Counted from the stretch's first letter, positions 53,990-61,904 are shown. The stretch: DNA of 64,000 bases from an uncultured Clostridia bacterium (GCA_934772045.1 CAKVMH010000001.1:186001-250000), one strand, 5' to 3'. The notes: generated by a model from the sequence alone, not told the origin. Program-made: numbers and translations.

Positions 53990-54256
53990 CTAGCCCTTCA
54001 ATCCACGAGATTGTCGGTCCATATCTTCGACTACGATGTCGTAAATTTCGCCCAAAGTACGGCAATATTTAAGCACGTCCCAAGGTTCGTTTGTGTGAAA
54101 ATGAATTTTAATTGTTTCGCTGTATTTGCCTAAACCATCACCGACAGCAATAAGGCAATCGCCTTTAAAATTCTTTAAAAAATAATCCCTTACTTTATCT
54201 TCTTCCAAATTTTCACCTGAAATTAAAAGTTGTGTGTCATACCTAAATTCAATCAT
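53990..54256 (-). CDS. Stand-alone FakA C-terminal-like domain protein
   Basis: An 88-residue protein resembling the C-terminal part of FakA/YloV-type fatty-acid kinase (FRYDTQLLISGENLEEDKVR then DCLIAVGDGLGKYSETIKIH, FHTNEPWDVLKYCRTLGEIY). In FakA this follows the DhaL kinase domain; here it is alone, so it cannot be a kinase. It may act as a partner or regulator. AAGGAG precedes the ATG. Single gene; the full FakA is not in the window. Confidence 0.75.
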   Translation of the reverse strand: MIEFRYDTQLLISGENLEEDKVRDYFLKNFKGDCLIAVGDGLGKYSETIKIHFHTNEPWDVLKYCRTLGEIYDIVVEDMDRQSRGLKG

Positions 54257-54349
54257 AAATTCTCCTTAAATTTTTACCTGCCTTACCCCATGCTCGTTAG
54301 CAAAAAAGTGCAATGAACAGCCTTTATATAAAATTATGCAACAAAGCAA

Positions 54350-54386
54350 AAAAAAAGTAAAGCAATGTTAAACACTCTTTACTTTA
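54350..54386 (-). terminator. Intrinsic terminator
   Basis: The stem AAAGTAAAG / CTTTACTTT with a 14-nt loop is followed on the minus strand by nine T. It ends the gene at 54446-54979. Confidence 0.75.
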
Positions 54387-54445
54387 ATTTTTAATTGATA
54401 AAGCACAAAGCTTGTGCATTTACTTTAAAGTTAATAAAATAACGC

Positions 54446-54979
54446 TTAATTAATATATTTGTCTGCACTTATATTGTCGAACTTTGCATTTTCATATTCG
54501 TCGATAATACTAGACGAACTATCATATTTAACATTATCACAAATTACAGGTTGTTCTAAAATAACCTGCGGGTGAGTGTATTTTTCAAGGTATTTATATA
54601 AAACAATTGTCACATAACAAGTGTCTGAACAATTGTGTCTAAAATCTGGGCTATAAATTTCAAATGCATCAACTTCACCAATCTCATTTTCAGGTATCGC
54701 TTGCAAAATGTCACATATTGTTGGCTTAAAGAAAAAGTCGCAATCGTCTAATTCGATTTCAATTGTATCCACAACCTTTAATTTAGACTGGTCACACAAA
54801 ACCCTACTCGAAGGGTTCCACGCGAACGATTGACAAGAAATATCCGATGTGCCTATGTATGTTAAAGGCAGATTTACATTCTTTTCAAAACATAAAGAGG
54901 GTTTACCATCGTTTGATAAACGCATTAAAGGTTTAATTCTGAAAGCATAGTCAATCATCATAAATTTGTCAAAATTCAT
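54446..54979 (-). CDS. Hypothetical protein, 177 residues
   Basis: Unknown soluble protein, rich in Asp, Cys and Tyr, beta-rich in character. No signal or membrane segment. It begins MNFDKFMMIDYAFRIKPLMR. The start at 54979 follows GAGGG; the longer frame begins inside that ribosome site. It may be distantly like other small unknown proteins of this genome, but no repeat or domain is recognised. It lies between the small FakA-like gene and the tRNA-Leu locus. Confidence 0.7.
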   Translation of the reverse strand: MNFDKFMMIDYAFRIKPLMRLSNDGKPSLCFEKNVNLPLTYIGTSDISCQSFAWNPSSRVLCDQSKLKVVDTIEIELDDCDFFFKPTICDILQAIPENEIGEVDAFEIYSPDFRHNCSDTCYVTIVLYKYLEKYTHPQVILEQPVICDNVKYDSSSSIIDEYENAKFDNISADKYIN

Positions 54980-55170
54980 ATTAACCCTCACTATTGTTAT
55001 ATTCTTAGTGTATCACAAATCAACAATTTTTGCAATATATTGATACAATTTTTGCAAATCTATTTCCAAAACAAATTGAATGTGTTAATATATGTATGTA
55101 AGTTTAAGTGTACCTTTTAAAAATGGCAATATTAACGCGATTTATTATATTAACTTTAATTTTAAAACAG

Positions 55171-55212
55171 CTTAATACTTTCTTTATGCGGTTATGGCGG
55201 AATGGCAGACGC
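55171..55212 (+). repeat. Duplicated promoter region plus tRNA-Leu 5' fragment
   Basis: These 42 nt are identical to 55363-55404: 17 nt upstream of the tRNA plus its first 25 nt (acceptor strand and D arm). After nt 25 the sequence leaves the tRNA and enters element A. The distance to the intact copy is 192 bp. Confidence 0.9.
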
Positions 55213-55320
55213 TCGTCACAATCTGCGCTTTGGCAATTTTGCTTTTCGCAAACTTCGCTTGTTGCTTGATTGCTCCTCTATCCCTTTAAACGCACTCTGT
55301 TAGCCTTTAAAGGGAACCCT
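55213..55320 (+). other. Structured element, copy A
   Basis: Fused to the tRNA-Leu 5' fragment. Core: P1 CAATC (55219-55223) / GATTG (55268-55272) with TGCGCT after the first strand. P2 hairpin TTTTGC / GCAAA lies inside. CTCCTCTATCCC joins to P3 CCCTTTAAA (55282-55290) / TTTAAAGGG (55306-55314). The same plan is seen in copies B, C and D with paired base changes. Confidence 0.7.
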
Positions 55321-55379
55321 GGAAACTAGCGCTAACTTTATCTTAACTTACCATTAATACAACTTAATACTTTCTTTAT

Positions 55380-55465
55380 GCGGTTATGGCGGAATGGCAG
55401 ACGCGCTAGTTTCAGGTACTAGTGGGAGTTATCCCTTGCAGGTTCAAATCCTGTTAACCGCACCA
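55380..55465 (+). tRNA. tRNA-Leu (CAG)
   Basis: Acceptor GCGGTTA pairs with TAACCGC. Anticodon arm CTAGT-TTCAGGT-ACTAG gives anticodon CAG. It has a long variable arm (GGGAGTTATCCC) as in Leu tRNAs, T arm GCAGGTTCAAATCCTGT and an encoded CCA end. It is intact and was probably restored after the duplication upstream. Confidence 0.97.
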
Positions 55466-55573
55466 AAAAAATTTTAAACAATTAAATTGTATTTCTAATT
55501 TTATAACAAATTCACTTAGGATTTGAACCCAAGGGTTCAATCCCTGTCGGGGCGGACCGCACGTCATCAAGGC

Positions 55574-55710
55574 TCCCAAACAAGTTTTGCTTTGCAAACT
55601 TTTTGGGATAAAGGAAACACCAAGCATCAAAACGATACATTTGAAATTTATTTCAAATTGAGTACAAAGCGCAGGTGTTGACGCGCTCCCCTCGTTACGC
55701 TAAAATCTGC
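55574..55710 (-). other. Structured element, copy C (minus strand)
   Basis: On the minus strand P1 AACACC (plus 55674-55679) / GGTGTT (plus 55616-55621), with TGCGCT after the first strand. P2 is ATTTGAAAT / ATTTCAAAT (55639-55658). TCCTTTATCCC leads to P3 CCCAAA...TTTGGG (55575-55607). The preceding minus-strand bases (55710 to 55682) look like a tRNA D-arm region (TTAGCGTAACGAGGGGAGCG), but this is weak. T-arm-like bases in both orientations occur at 55518-55544. Confidence 0.65.
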
Positions 55711-55740
55711 TCATTGGGGCAGTTTTTTTAACGCTACTCG

Positions 55741-55756
55741 CCTGTTAACCGCACCA
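55741..55756 (+). repeat. 16-nt copy of tRNA-Leu 3' end (att-like)
   Basis: CCTGTTAACCGCACCA here is identical to the tRNA-Leu 3' end at 55450-55465. The two copies bracket 275 bp that include copy C. The layout resembles attL/attR of tRNA-targeting integration, but no integrase gene is present. Confidence 0.75.
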
Positions 55757-55757
55757 A

Positions 55758-55865
55758 CGTCGCAACCTGCGCTGAGTAATCGTTTTGCAGACGCAAAACT
55801 CATTTTACACTTGGTTGCTCCTTTTCCCCTACAAACCCACTTCGTTTGGCTTTGTGGGGGCTCCA
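55758..55865 (+). other. Structured element, copy B
   Basis: Begins right after the duplicated tRNA-Leu 3' end. P1 CAACC (55763-55767) / GGTTG (55813-55817), TGCGCT, P2 GTTTTGC / GCAAAAC (55782-55799). CTCCTTTTCCC leads to P3 CCCCTACAAACC / GGCTTTGTGGGG (55826-55859). Confidence 0.7.
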
Positions 55866-55947
55866 TTTTATGACAAACAATAGATAAACAATAAGATTAA
55901 CTGTTACTGAAGCGAACTCAATAACTAGCGGTGGGTGCCTAAAAAGT

Positions 55948-55978
55948 AGCACAAGTTTTAGCGACTTGTGTTTTTTAA
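55948..55978 (+). terminator. Intrinsic terminator, identical to the tRNA-Ser terminator
   Basis: The stem CACAAGT / ACTTGTG with a 7-nt loop and six T. Its 29 nt (55948-55976) equal the reverse complement of 57738-57766. Confidence 0.85.
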
Positions 55979-56036
55979 GGTAAATTTGTTAAATTATTAT
56001 TTCGTTCTACTCAGTTTTTAAATATCTTGTTTTGTT

Positions 56037-56088
56037 AATAAACTAATTTATTTCGCTTCTCTCATAAATATGGTTTGTTGTATCCACA
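56037..56088 (+). repeat. Dispersed hairpin repeat R8 before a terminator
   Basis: AATAAACTAATTTATTTCGC, loop, ATAAATATGGTTTGTTGTAT. It lies directly before the terminator at 56091. Confidence 0.85.
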
Positions 56089-56090
56089 AA

Positions 56091-56119
56091 AAAAATTCAC
56101 CCATAAGGTGAATTTTTAA
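56091..56119. terminator. Bidirectional intrinsic terminator
   Basis: The stem AAATTCACC / GGTGAATTT with a 5-nt loop and A and T runs. It ends plus-strand transcripts from the tRNA-Leu region and the minus-strand gene at 56130. Confidence 0.85.
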
Positions 56120-56129
56120 ATTTAAAGCT

Positions 56130-56693
56130 TTATTTTGTTGAAGCGACAGTTTCCAAAACACCGCCAGTAAGACCTAACAGCATAAAGTAACCACCCACGC
56201 TAACTAATGTTTTAACATCACTCAACATTCCACTATGATTTGCAAGTTTGTTTGCAACAACAAAGAAAGTGATGAAAGCAACGAGTGCAAAAACAGCCAA
56301 AGCAATGCCTAAAATAATGTTCAGTAAATTAAACCTAATGCCAAGCAAAGATATAATTTCAAATACAATCACAACCATACTTACAAGCACTGTAAGGAAA
56401 TAGCACCAAGCAAACAAATTAGTTACAAATGCTGTATCTTCAGCATTTTTTAAGAAAATTAAACTATTTGCACCTGTTGTAAAATCTGTTGAATTTTTAC
56501 CATTAAAAAGTGCTGTGATAACATCTGTACCTTTAATAGGTTCACTATTAGATACAACACCTGCAATATTTGATTTAGTTACAAAACAAGGCATGAATAA
56601 AGTGCAAACAGTAACTAATGCAAGGACAATAATACAAATTGAAAAGATAACCCTTTTCATGTTATTTTTCTTTTTTGATTTTTTCTTTGCCAT
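56130..56693 (-). CDS. Four-helix membrane protein, unknown function
   Basis: A 187-residue protein with a Lys-rich N-terminus (KKKSKKKNNMKR) and four membrane segments (about residues 13-34, 90-110, 118-142 and 162-180). A polar extracellular loop with Asn/Thr/Asp sits between the first two. I do not recognise the family; this plan of four helices occurs in tight-junction-like or DUF membrane proteins. AGGAGG lies before the ATG. Single gene. Confidence 0.75.
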   Translation of the reverse strand: MAKKKSKKKNNMKRVIFSICIIVLALVTVCTLFMPCFVTKSNIAGVVSNSEPIKGTDVITALFNGKNSTDFTTGANSLIFLKNAEDTAFVTNLFAWCYFLTVLVSMVVIVFEIISLLGIRFNLLNIILGIALAVFALVAFITFFVVANKLANHSGMLSDVKTLVSVGGYFMLLGLTGGVLETVASTK

Positions 56694-56818
56694 AATTCCT
56701 CCCCTTTTATTTCATCATAAAAAATTTAACCTTCCGCTGTCAAGCAAATTTCTAAAACTTTTTAAAGCAATTTCGTAACTTTAATTTTGCGAAAACAAAA
56801 TTCCATAATGCTATCAAG

Positions 56819-57607
56819 TTATATTTTTTTGCAGATATATAACATGTGGTTAGAAATACCCTGCATTTCCAAATTTTCACATGTGTTTAAATGATATTTT
56901 TTGAAAAGTTCAAATTCATCGTCCGACATTTGAAATTCTTTCGTTTTTTCCATAATGTCCAAAATACTGTCAGTTGTTGCAGAATGTAGTTTTTTAACAT
57001 GTTTATTTTTAAACAAATTCTCAAACTCTTTAATCCTGAACCCAGTAAAAACTTGTTCTGGATATTGTTTAACTTTATAATTGTTATCAAAATTTTCTTC
57101 CAAACCAGCTTTTAAATTTCCATTCATGTAACAATCAAATATAAAAGAATCAACAGGCAAGTATGCAAACATAATTATACCGTTTGTTTTTGTCACGCGG
57201 ATTGCTTCATCAATAGCTTTTTCTTGGTCTTCTCTCGTATAAAGATGATACATTGGCCCAAAAGACAAAACCATATCAAAACTTTCATCTTCTAATTTGT
57301 CCAATTTGATAGCATCTCCTTGAAAGGCTATCAAGTTCTTCAACCCTTTTGCATTACCTTTTAAAACTTGAAGATTATGTTTCACATATTCTACTGACGT
57401 AACATCCATACCCTTTTTTGCAAGTGTAATGGAATACCTGCCCGTTCCAGCACCAATTTCTAATATTTTCATTTTGTTTTTTATATATTTGTCAATGTAC
57501 GTCATAGTGGTAAAGTATTCAAGTTGCCCATGCCTGCTTTTAACAAGCCTAGCATCTTCATCATAGTTGTTGTAAACTTTATCCACAATCTTTTTCCTGT
57601 TGTCCAC
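56819..57607 (-). CDS. SAM-dependent methyltransferase
   Basis: A 262-residue class I methyltransferase. Motif I is KILEIGAGTGRYSITLAKKG (about residues 48-67); the acidic strand end is VTSVEYVKHN, motif II is FDMVLSFGPMYHLY. The target is unknown. The start is the GTG at 57607, which follows AAAGGAG; the longer ATG frame from 57655 lacks such a site. Single gene; it lies downstream of the tRNA-Ser terminator. Confidence 0.85.
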   Translation of the reverse strand: MDNRKKIVDKVYNNYDEDARLVKSRHGQLEYFTTMTYIDKYIKNKMKILEIGAGTGRYSITLAKKGMDVTSVEYVKHNLQVLKGNAKGLKNLIAFQGDAIKLDKLEDESFDMVLSFGPMYHLYTREDQEKAIDEAIRVTKTNGIIMFAYLPVDSFIFDCYMNGNLKAGLEENFDNNYKVKQYPEQVFTGFRIKEFENLFKNKHVKKLHSATTDSILDIMEKTKEFQMSDDEFELFKKYHLNTCENLEMQGISNHMLYICKKI

Positions 57608-57737
57608 ACTTTCTCCTTTCCAATTATTTTCTTCATAAAGAATAACATAGATCAATTATTTTTTCAAAATGTATTACATTCTAAACCTCATATTTTTCAA
57701 AATTATCATCAAATCGCAAGGTTGAATTTCATTAACA

Positions 57738-57766
57738 AAAAAACACAAGTCGCTAAAACTTGTGCT
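57738..57766 (-). terminator. tRNA-Ser terminator
   Basis: On the minus strand CACAAGT / ACTTGTG and a T run follow the tRNA CCA end after a short spacer. Confidence 0.9.
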
Positions 57767-57775
57767 TTCGAGAGT

Positions 57776-57863
57776 TGGCGCAGAGAGGGGGATTTGAACC
57801 CCCGAAGGCTTTCACCTTATCGCTTTTCGAGAGCGACACGTTCGACCACTCCGACATCTCTGC
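57776..57863 (-). tRNA. tRNA-Ser (CGA)
   Basis: Acceptor GCAGAGA pairs with TCTCTGC. Anticodon arm TCGCT-CTCGAAA-AGCGA gives anticodon CGA. It has a long variable arm as expected for Ser, T arm GGGGGTTCAAATCCCCC, and an encoded CCA. It is intact. Confidence 0.97.
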
Positions 57864-57944
57864 ATAATGAATAACTTTGTCTTACAAATATTTTGTTTAA
57901 TAAATTAAATAATGTGGGTGAACGTGTTTAAAGTCTCCTAAAAA

Positions 57945-58024
57945 TAGAAAATTTTTGGGAATCAAGGAAAAGCCAAGTTTATGCTGAAATTTGCGTTTAG
58001 CAAATAAATTTAAACTTGTGCTTT
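57945..58024 (-). other. Structured element, copy D (minus strand)
   Basis: P1 AAAGC (plus 58020-58024) / GCTTT (plus 57969-57973), P2 ATTTGC / GCAAAT (57989-58005), then TTCCTTGATTCCC and a weaker P3 (CCCAAAAA...TTTTTAGG). The TGCGCT motif is not kept here. It follows a tRNA-Ser 5' fragment as copy A follows the Leu fragment. Confidence 0.6.
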
Positions 58025-58026
58025 GA

Positions 58027-58095
58027 CGCTCGACCACTTTTGTATCTGCATAATAGATGATTTAGTCCTGCAAACATTCTGTTTGATTACCCCAA
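58027..58095 (-). repeat. Duplicated promoter region plus tRNA-Ser 5' fragment (diverged)
   Basis: On the minus strand GCAGATACAAAAGTGGTCGA followed by GCG (plus 58049 to 58027) matches the tRNA-Ser 5' end GCAGAGATGTCGGAGTGGTCGAACG in most positions. The upstream DNA to about 58095 also resembles that before the intact tRNA. The start-to-start distance is 186 bp. Confidence 0.7.
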
Positions 58096-58288
58096 CCTAA
58101 GCATGCGTATTTATAATAGCACAAAATATTAACAATGTCTATCTAAGAAATCGGTTTTTATGAAAATATTGTTTTCGCACAACAAAAAAGTTATCCTCAT
58201 TATTTTATCTTTTGTGGATAACTTTAAAACATTTTAATTAGCTATTTCCGCTGTTTTTCTTGTGAAAGAAAACCCTAAAACTAAGTTA

Positions 58289-59386
58289 CTATCTTGATTT
58301 TACTGGCAAAATAAGGAATGTGAAATCATCACCTTCGCAAGGTGTAATGATACATGGTTGGATTGCGCTGTTAAGTTTAATTTTGACATATGGGTTATCA
58401 ATAACGCGCAAGCAGTCGCTGAAATATTTTGAGTTGAAAGATATGTTTAAATCATTACCCTTCACCCCAACAGTAATATTTTCCTTTGTGTTACCAATTT
58501 CGCTATTTGATGTGAGCATCATATTCTTTTCTTTGATGTCAAATTTAACCAAATTGTTTTTATCAATACGGCTCAAAACACTGGCGCGGTCAATTGCGTC
58601 TTCAAGTTGCTCTTTATTGATAGTAACAATTGTGCCAAAATCTTTAGGCACGATTTGTTTATAGTTAATAAATTGCCCATCAATTAAGCGATTAATAATA
58701 ATTGTGTCGCCTAAATCGACCATAATATTGTTTGAATGCACATAAACCTTAACAGTGCCTTCACCGTCAAGCATGCGGATAATTTCATACAAATTTTTGC
58801 CAGGAATGATAAGTTTAAAGTCGCTTGTAGACATAACCAACTGCTTATTTGCGATTGAAAGACGGCAACCGTCCACAGCAACCGCGCGGATACTTGTTCC
58901 AGTTGTTTCAATCAAAATACCCTTTAAAATAGGGCGACTATCGTCCTGCGCAACAGCGTAGTATACATTGTTGATAAGTGTGCGGAAATCTTCTTTGTTA
59001 ATTTCAAAGAAATTATTTTTTTCCACTTCCTTCAACCCAGGGAACTCACTAACTTCCATACATTGCAACACGCCTTCGCTGTCCGTGTAGGAAATTTTAA
59101 GTTGATTGCGTTCGTTCAATTCGCACTCAATTTGTTCATTTGTAAGTTTTTTAATATACTCACCAAACAACCTGCCAGGGACAACTGTTTCACCCGCACT
59201 TATAACTTCTGCACGAATAGTTTTTTCAATGCTAATTTCAAGGTCGGTTGCCGTAAGCACAAGTTTATCGTCAGCACAAACCATTTTAATGCCTTCAAGG
59301 ATTTGGCTTGTAGTTTTACCACTGATAGCTTTTGAAACAACACCAATTGCTTCGCTAAGTTCAAGCCCATCACATCTAAATTGCAT
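58289..59386 (-). CDS. dnaN: DNA polymerase III beta sliding clamp
   Basis: The ring-shaped processivity clamp of the replisome. The 365-residue length and the three repeated clamp domains fit. Signatures: KMVCADDKLVLTATDLEISI in domain 1, AVAQDDSRPILKGILIE in domain 2 and CIITPCEGDDFTFLILPVKSR at the end. AAAGGAG precedes the ATG. It is divergent from dnaA across oriC, not downstream of it as in most Bacillota. A DnaA box (58212-58220) lies after its stop. Confidence 0.97.
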   Translation of the reverse strand: MQFRCDGLELSEAIGVVSKAISGKTTSQILEGIKMVCADDKLVLTATDLEISIEKTIRAEVISAGETVVPGRLFGEYIKKLTNEQIECELNERNQLKISYTDSEGVLQCMEVSEFPGLKEVEKNNFFEINKEDFRTLINNVYYAVAQDDSRPILKGILIETTGTSIRAVAVDGCRLSIANKQLVMSTSDFKLIIPGKNLYEIIRMLDGEGTVKVYVHSNNIMVDLGDTIIINRLIDGQFINYKQIVPKDFGTIVTINKEQLEDAIDRASVLSRIDKNNLVKFDIKEKNMMLTSNSEIGNTKENITVGVKGNDLNISFNSKYFSDCLRVIDNPYVKIKLNSAIQPCIITPCEGDDFTFLILPVKSR

Positions 59387-60507
59387 ATTTACTCCTTTTA
59401 TCCATGCCTAACTTACGGAAATTCAAGTTTTTATATCTAAAAGATATAACCCCTAGCGCCTAAATTTTTTGCAAGTTTTAGACCGCAATTTTTACAACAT
59501 CATATTAGCAAACAAAACCCAATATGTCAACCAAATGCGTCATTTTTTGTCGAATTTTTTTGGCTTTATATACTTAAAAATAGTTTGTTTTAAGAGTATT
59601 GCGCAACCCACACGCCAGCGCTGTTTTTCTAAATAATTTTTGATTTTTTGGGTAGTGATTTTTTTATTAGGCGATGTGCAAATGTGGATAACTTTACCCC
59701 ACCACAACATTTAGTGGCTTTCGACAAAATTTGCTAAAATTTGCAACAATTTTTATCCACATTTTCTGTGTATAACCCTGTGAAAAGTTATGTGCATAAC
59801 AAAAAAAACGATGTGGACAACCCCTTCTAAACCCCTTAAATATAGGCGATTAGGGCAAATTTTGACTGTTTTCTTTTAAGTTTTCTTTATATTAAATTCA
59901 CGCTCGCGCTTATTAAATTTTAAGTTAACATGTAATATATGTACGCACGCGTATTACGCCCGTTTTTCTTTTAATATGTAAAAAATAAAATCTGAACGCG
60001 AACTTTATATTTATTACCTTTTTATATAAAGTTTAAAAAATCAAATTAATTATCACCAATATTTATTTTTATGCGTTAAATTTATTTAAATCCCCTTAAA
60101 AGCATCATAATACTGCGGATTATAACCTGCACAAGTTAAATAAAACCAAACATCAATTTATCGTATGTCATGATTAGCTCACAAACCTGCCATCCTCACA
60201 TAAACTTTTGCATTAACAAAATTTCCATTTCAAACATTCAACAAAACAACACCTTGTATCTTTCTTGGCATAAATTTGCCTTTACATTATATACACGCAC
60301 GCGAACTTAAAGTAAAAAATTACAAATTTAATATTTTATTTCTTAATATTAGTTTAACTACATTTTAAGTAATACAAAAAAATATATTCAAATTTTAAAA
60401 GTTTTTATACATAAAACAAATTTTCTACCTTTTAAGTTTGTGCACTCGTATTATATAAGTTAACTAAAAGTATCAGAAAACAAAATTTACGTAAATTTCA
60501 AATCACA
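59387..60507. other. Chromosome origin oriC region
   Basis: About 1.1 kb between divergent dnaN and dnaA. DnaA boxes: TGTGGATAA 59683, TTATCCACA 59753, TGTGTATAA 59767, TGTGCATAA 59791 and a one-mismatch TGTGGACAA 59812, in both orientations. AT-rich blocks at about 59985-60080 and 60320-60440 are candidate unwinding regions. Alternating purine-pyrimidine bases occur near 59940-59957 and 60288-60303. TGTCGAA-type 0A boxes occur at 59548 and 59720 (inverted). Confidence 0.85.
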
Positions 60508-60536
60508 TTGACAAGTTATCCACATTGTGGTACAAT
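60508..60536 (+). promoter_or_regulatory. dnaA promoter with embedded DnaA box
   Basis: TTGACA (60508-60513), a 17-nt spacer and TACAAT (60531-60536). A perfect DnaA box TTATCCACA (60516-60524) fills the spacer, so bound DnaA would block RNA polymerase. This suggests autorepression. Confidence 0.85.
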
Positions 60537-60554
60537 ATCAACAAGGAGAATATT

Positions 60555-61904
60555 ATGTTTTTGCTTGACCAATGGAAAAAAGTTTTAAACAGATTGGAAG
60601 CCGAAGTTACAGCGGTGACATTCGATTTATGGATTAACACCCTTACTCCAATCCAGTACGCAAATGATGAACTGATTTTAATGGCACCAAGTGTTACAGC
60701 GAAAAACCAAGTTAACCAACCAGGCATTTTTGAAAAGATAACAAAATGCGTTAGGGAAGAATTTAACTCATACACTTTTGTTCGCGTAACCGAAAAGCAA
60801 GAATACGAAGAGAGTGTCCGTAAGCAGGAGCAAGAACTTGAAAAGATAATGTCCAATGTGACTAATCTAAAATCTAAGTTCAACCCAAAATACACTTTCG
60901 ACGCGTTTGTTGTTGGTAAATCAAACCAAGTTGTATGTGCAGCAATGCAAAATGTTGCTGAACATCCAAGTGAAAAATTTAATCCACTGTTTATCTATGG
61001 TGGTGTTGGGCTTGGTAAAACTCACCTGCTTCATGCGGTGGGTAATTACCTAAACACGCATAGGCCTGACCTTAATGTCCTTTATGTTACATGTGAAAAG
61101 TTTACTAATGATTATGTTGATTCAATCCGCAAAGGTAAAGACAATTCAAACAACGATTTTAGGGACAAGTATCGTAACGTAGATGTGCTTATGATTGACG
61201 ACATTCAATTCATAAGCAACAAAATGGGTATTCAGGAAGAATTCTTCCACACATTCAATGACCTTTATCAAAACAATAAACAAATCATCATTGCTTCCGA
61301 TCGTTCACCAAAAGAAATGACAGCTTTGGAAGAAAGGTTAAGGAGCCGTTTCAGTTCTGGCCTTATCCAAGACATTCAGGAACCAGATTATGAAACAAAA
61401 GTTGCAATTATCAAAAAGAAATGTAGCCAAGAAGGTTATTTAGTCGACGACGACGTTATTGACTTCGTCGCATTAAAAACCGGCACCAACATTCGTGAAA
61501 TGGAAGGCATATTAAGTAAAGTTGTGTTTTACAGCGGTTTGCTTGGCAAAACTCATGCAAGCATGGAAGACGCTAAGGAAGCACTTAAAGATTATGTTGA
61601 AGAAGAAAAAACAAATTTAAACGCAGAAAAAATTATGAACACTTGTTGCGACTTCTTCAAAATCAGCAAGGAAGATTTAATCGGTAAAAAGAAAAATAAA
61701 GAAATTGTTGAACCAAGGCAACTTTGCATTTATCTCATAAACGACATGTTAAACATTCCGCTAACCGCAATAGGCGACTTATTCGGCGGAAGGGATCACA
61801 CAACAATCATGCATGCAAGGGATAAAATAAGTAATCAAATTAAAGTTAATCCACATGTTAAAACTTTGGTAAACGATATCCGCAGTAGATTGTTGAAATA
61901 TTAA
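60555..61904 (+). CDS. dnaA: Chromosomal replication initiator DnaA
   Basis: Opens oriC and loads the helicase. The 449-residue protein has an N-terminal domain I, an AAA+ domain with Walker A GGVGLGKTH (about residue 155) and Walker B VLMIDDIQF, and a C-terminal DNA-binding domain with GGRDHTTIMHARDKI. The start at 60555 follows AAGGAG; the longer frame from 60525 begins in the promoter. It stands alone with its own terminator; neither dnaN nor recF follows. Confidence 0.98.
   Translation: MFLLDQWKKVLNRLEAEVTAVTFDLWINTLTPIQYANDELILMAPSVTAKNQVNQPGIFEKITKCVREEFNSYTFVRVTEKQEYEESVRKQEQELEKIMSNVTNLKSKFNPKYTFDAFVVGKSNQVVCAAMQNVAEHPSEKFNPLFIYGGVGLGKTHLLHAVGNYLNTHRPDLNVLYVTCEKFTNDYVDSIRKGKDNSNNDFRDKYRNVDVLMIDDIQFISNKMGIQEEFFHTFNDLYQNNKQIIIASDRSPKEMTALEERLRSRFSSGLIQDIQEPDYETKVAIIKKKCSQEGYLVDDDVIDFVALKTGTNIREMEGILSKVVFYSGLLGKTHASMEDAKEALKDYVEEEKTNLNAEKIMNTCCDFFKISKEDLIGKKKNKEIVEPRQLCIYLINDMLNIPLTAIGDLFGGRDHTTIMHARDKISNQIKVNPHVKTLVNDIRSRLLKY

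Noticed and set aside
55516..55545. Second tRNA gene suggested by T-arm-like GGGTTCAAATCC and GGGTTCAATCCC
   Set aside because: The two matches are on opposite strands and no acceptor or anticodon arm can be paired with either.
55466..55740. Possible integrated mobile element between tRNA-Leu 3' repeats
   Set aside because: Only 275 bp and no integrase or other gene; kept as an att-like scar but not called a mobile element.
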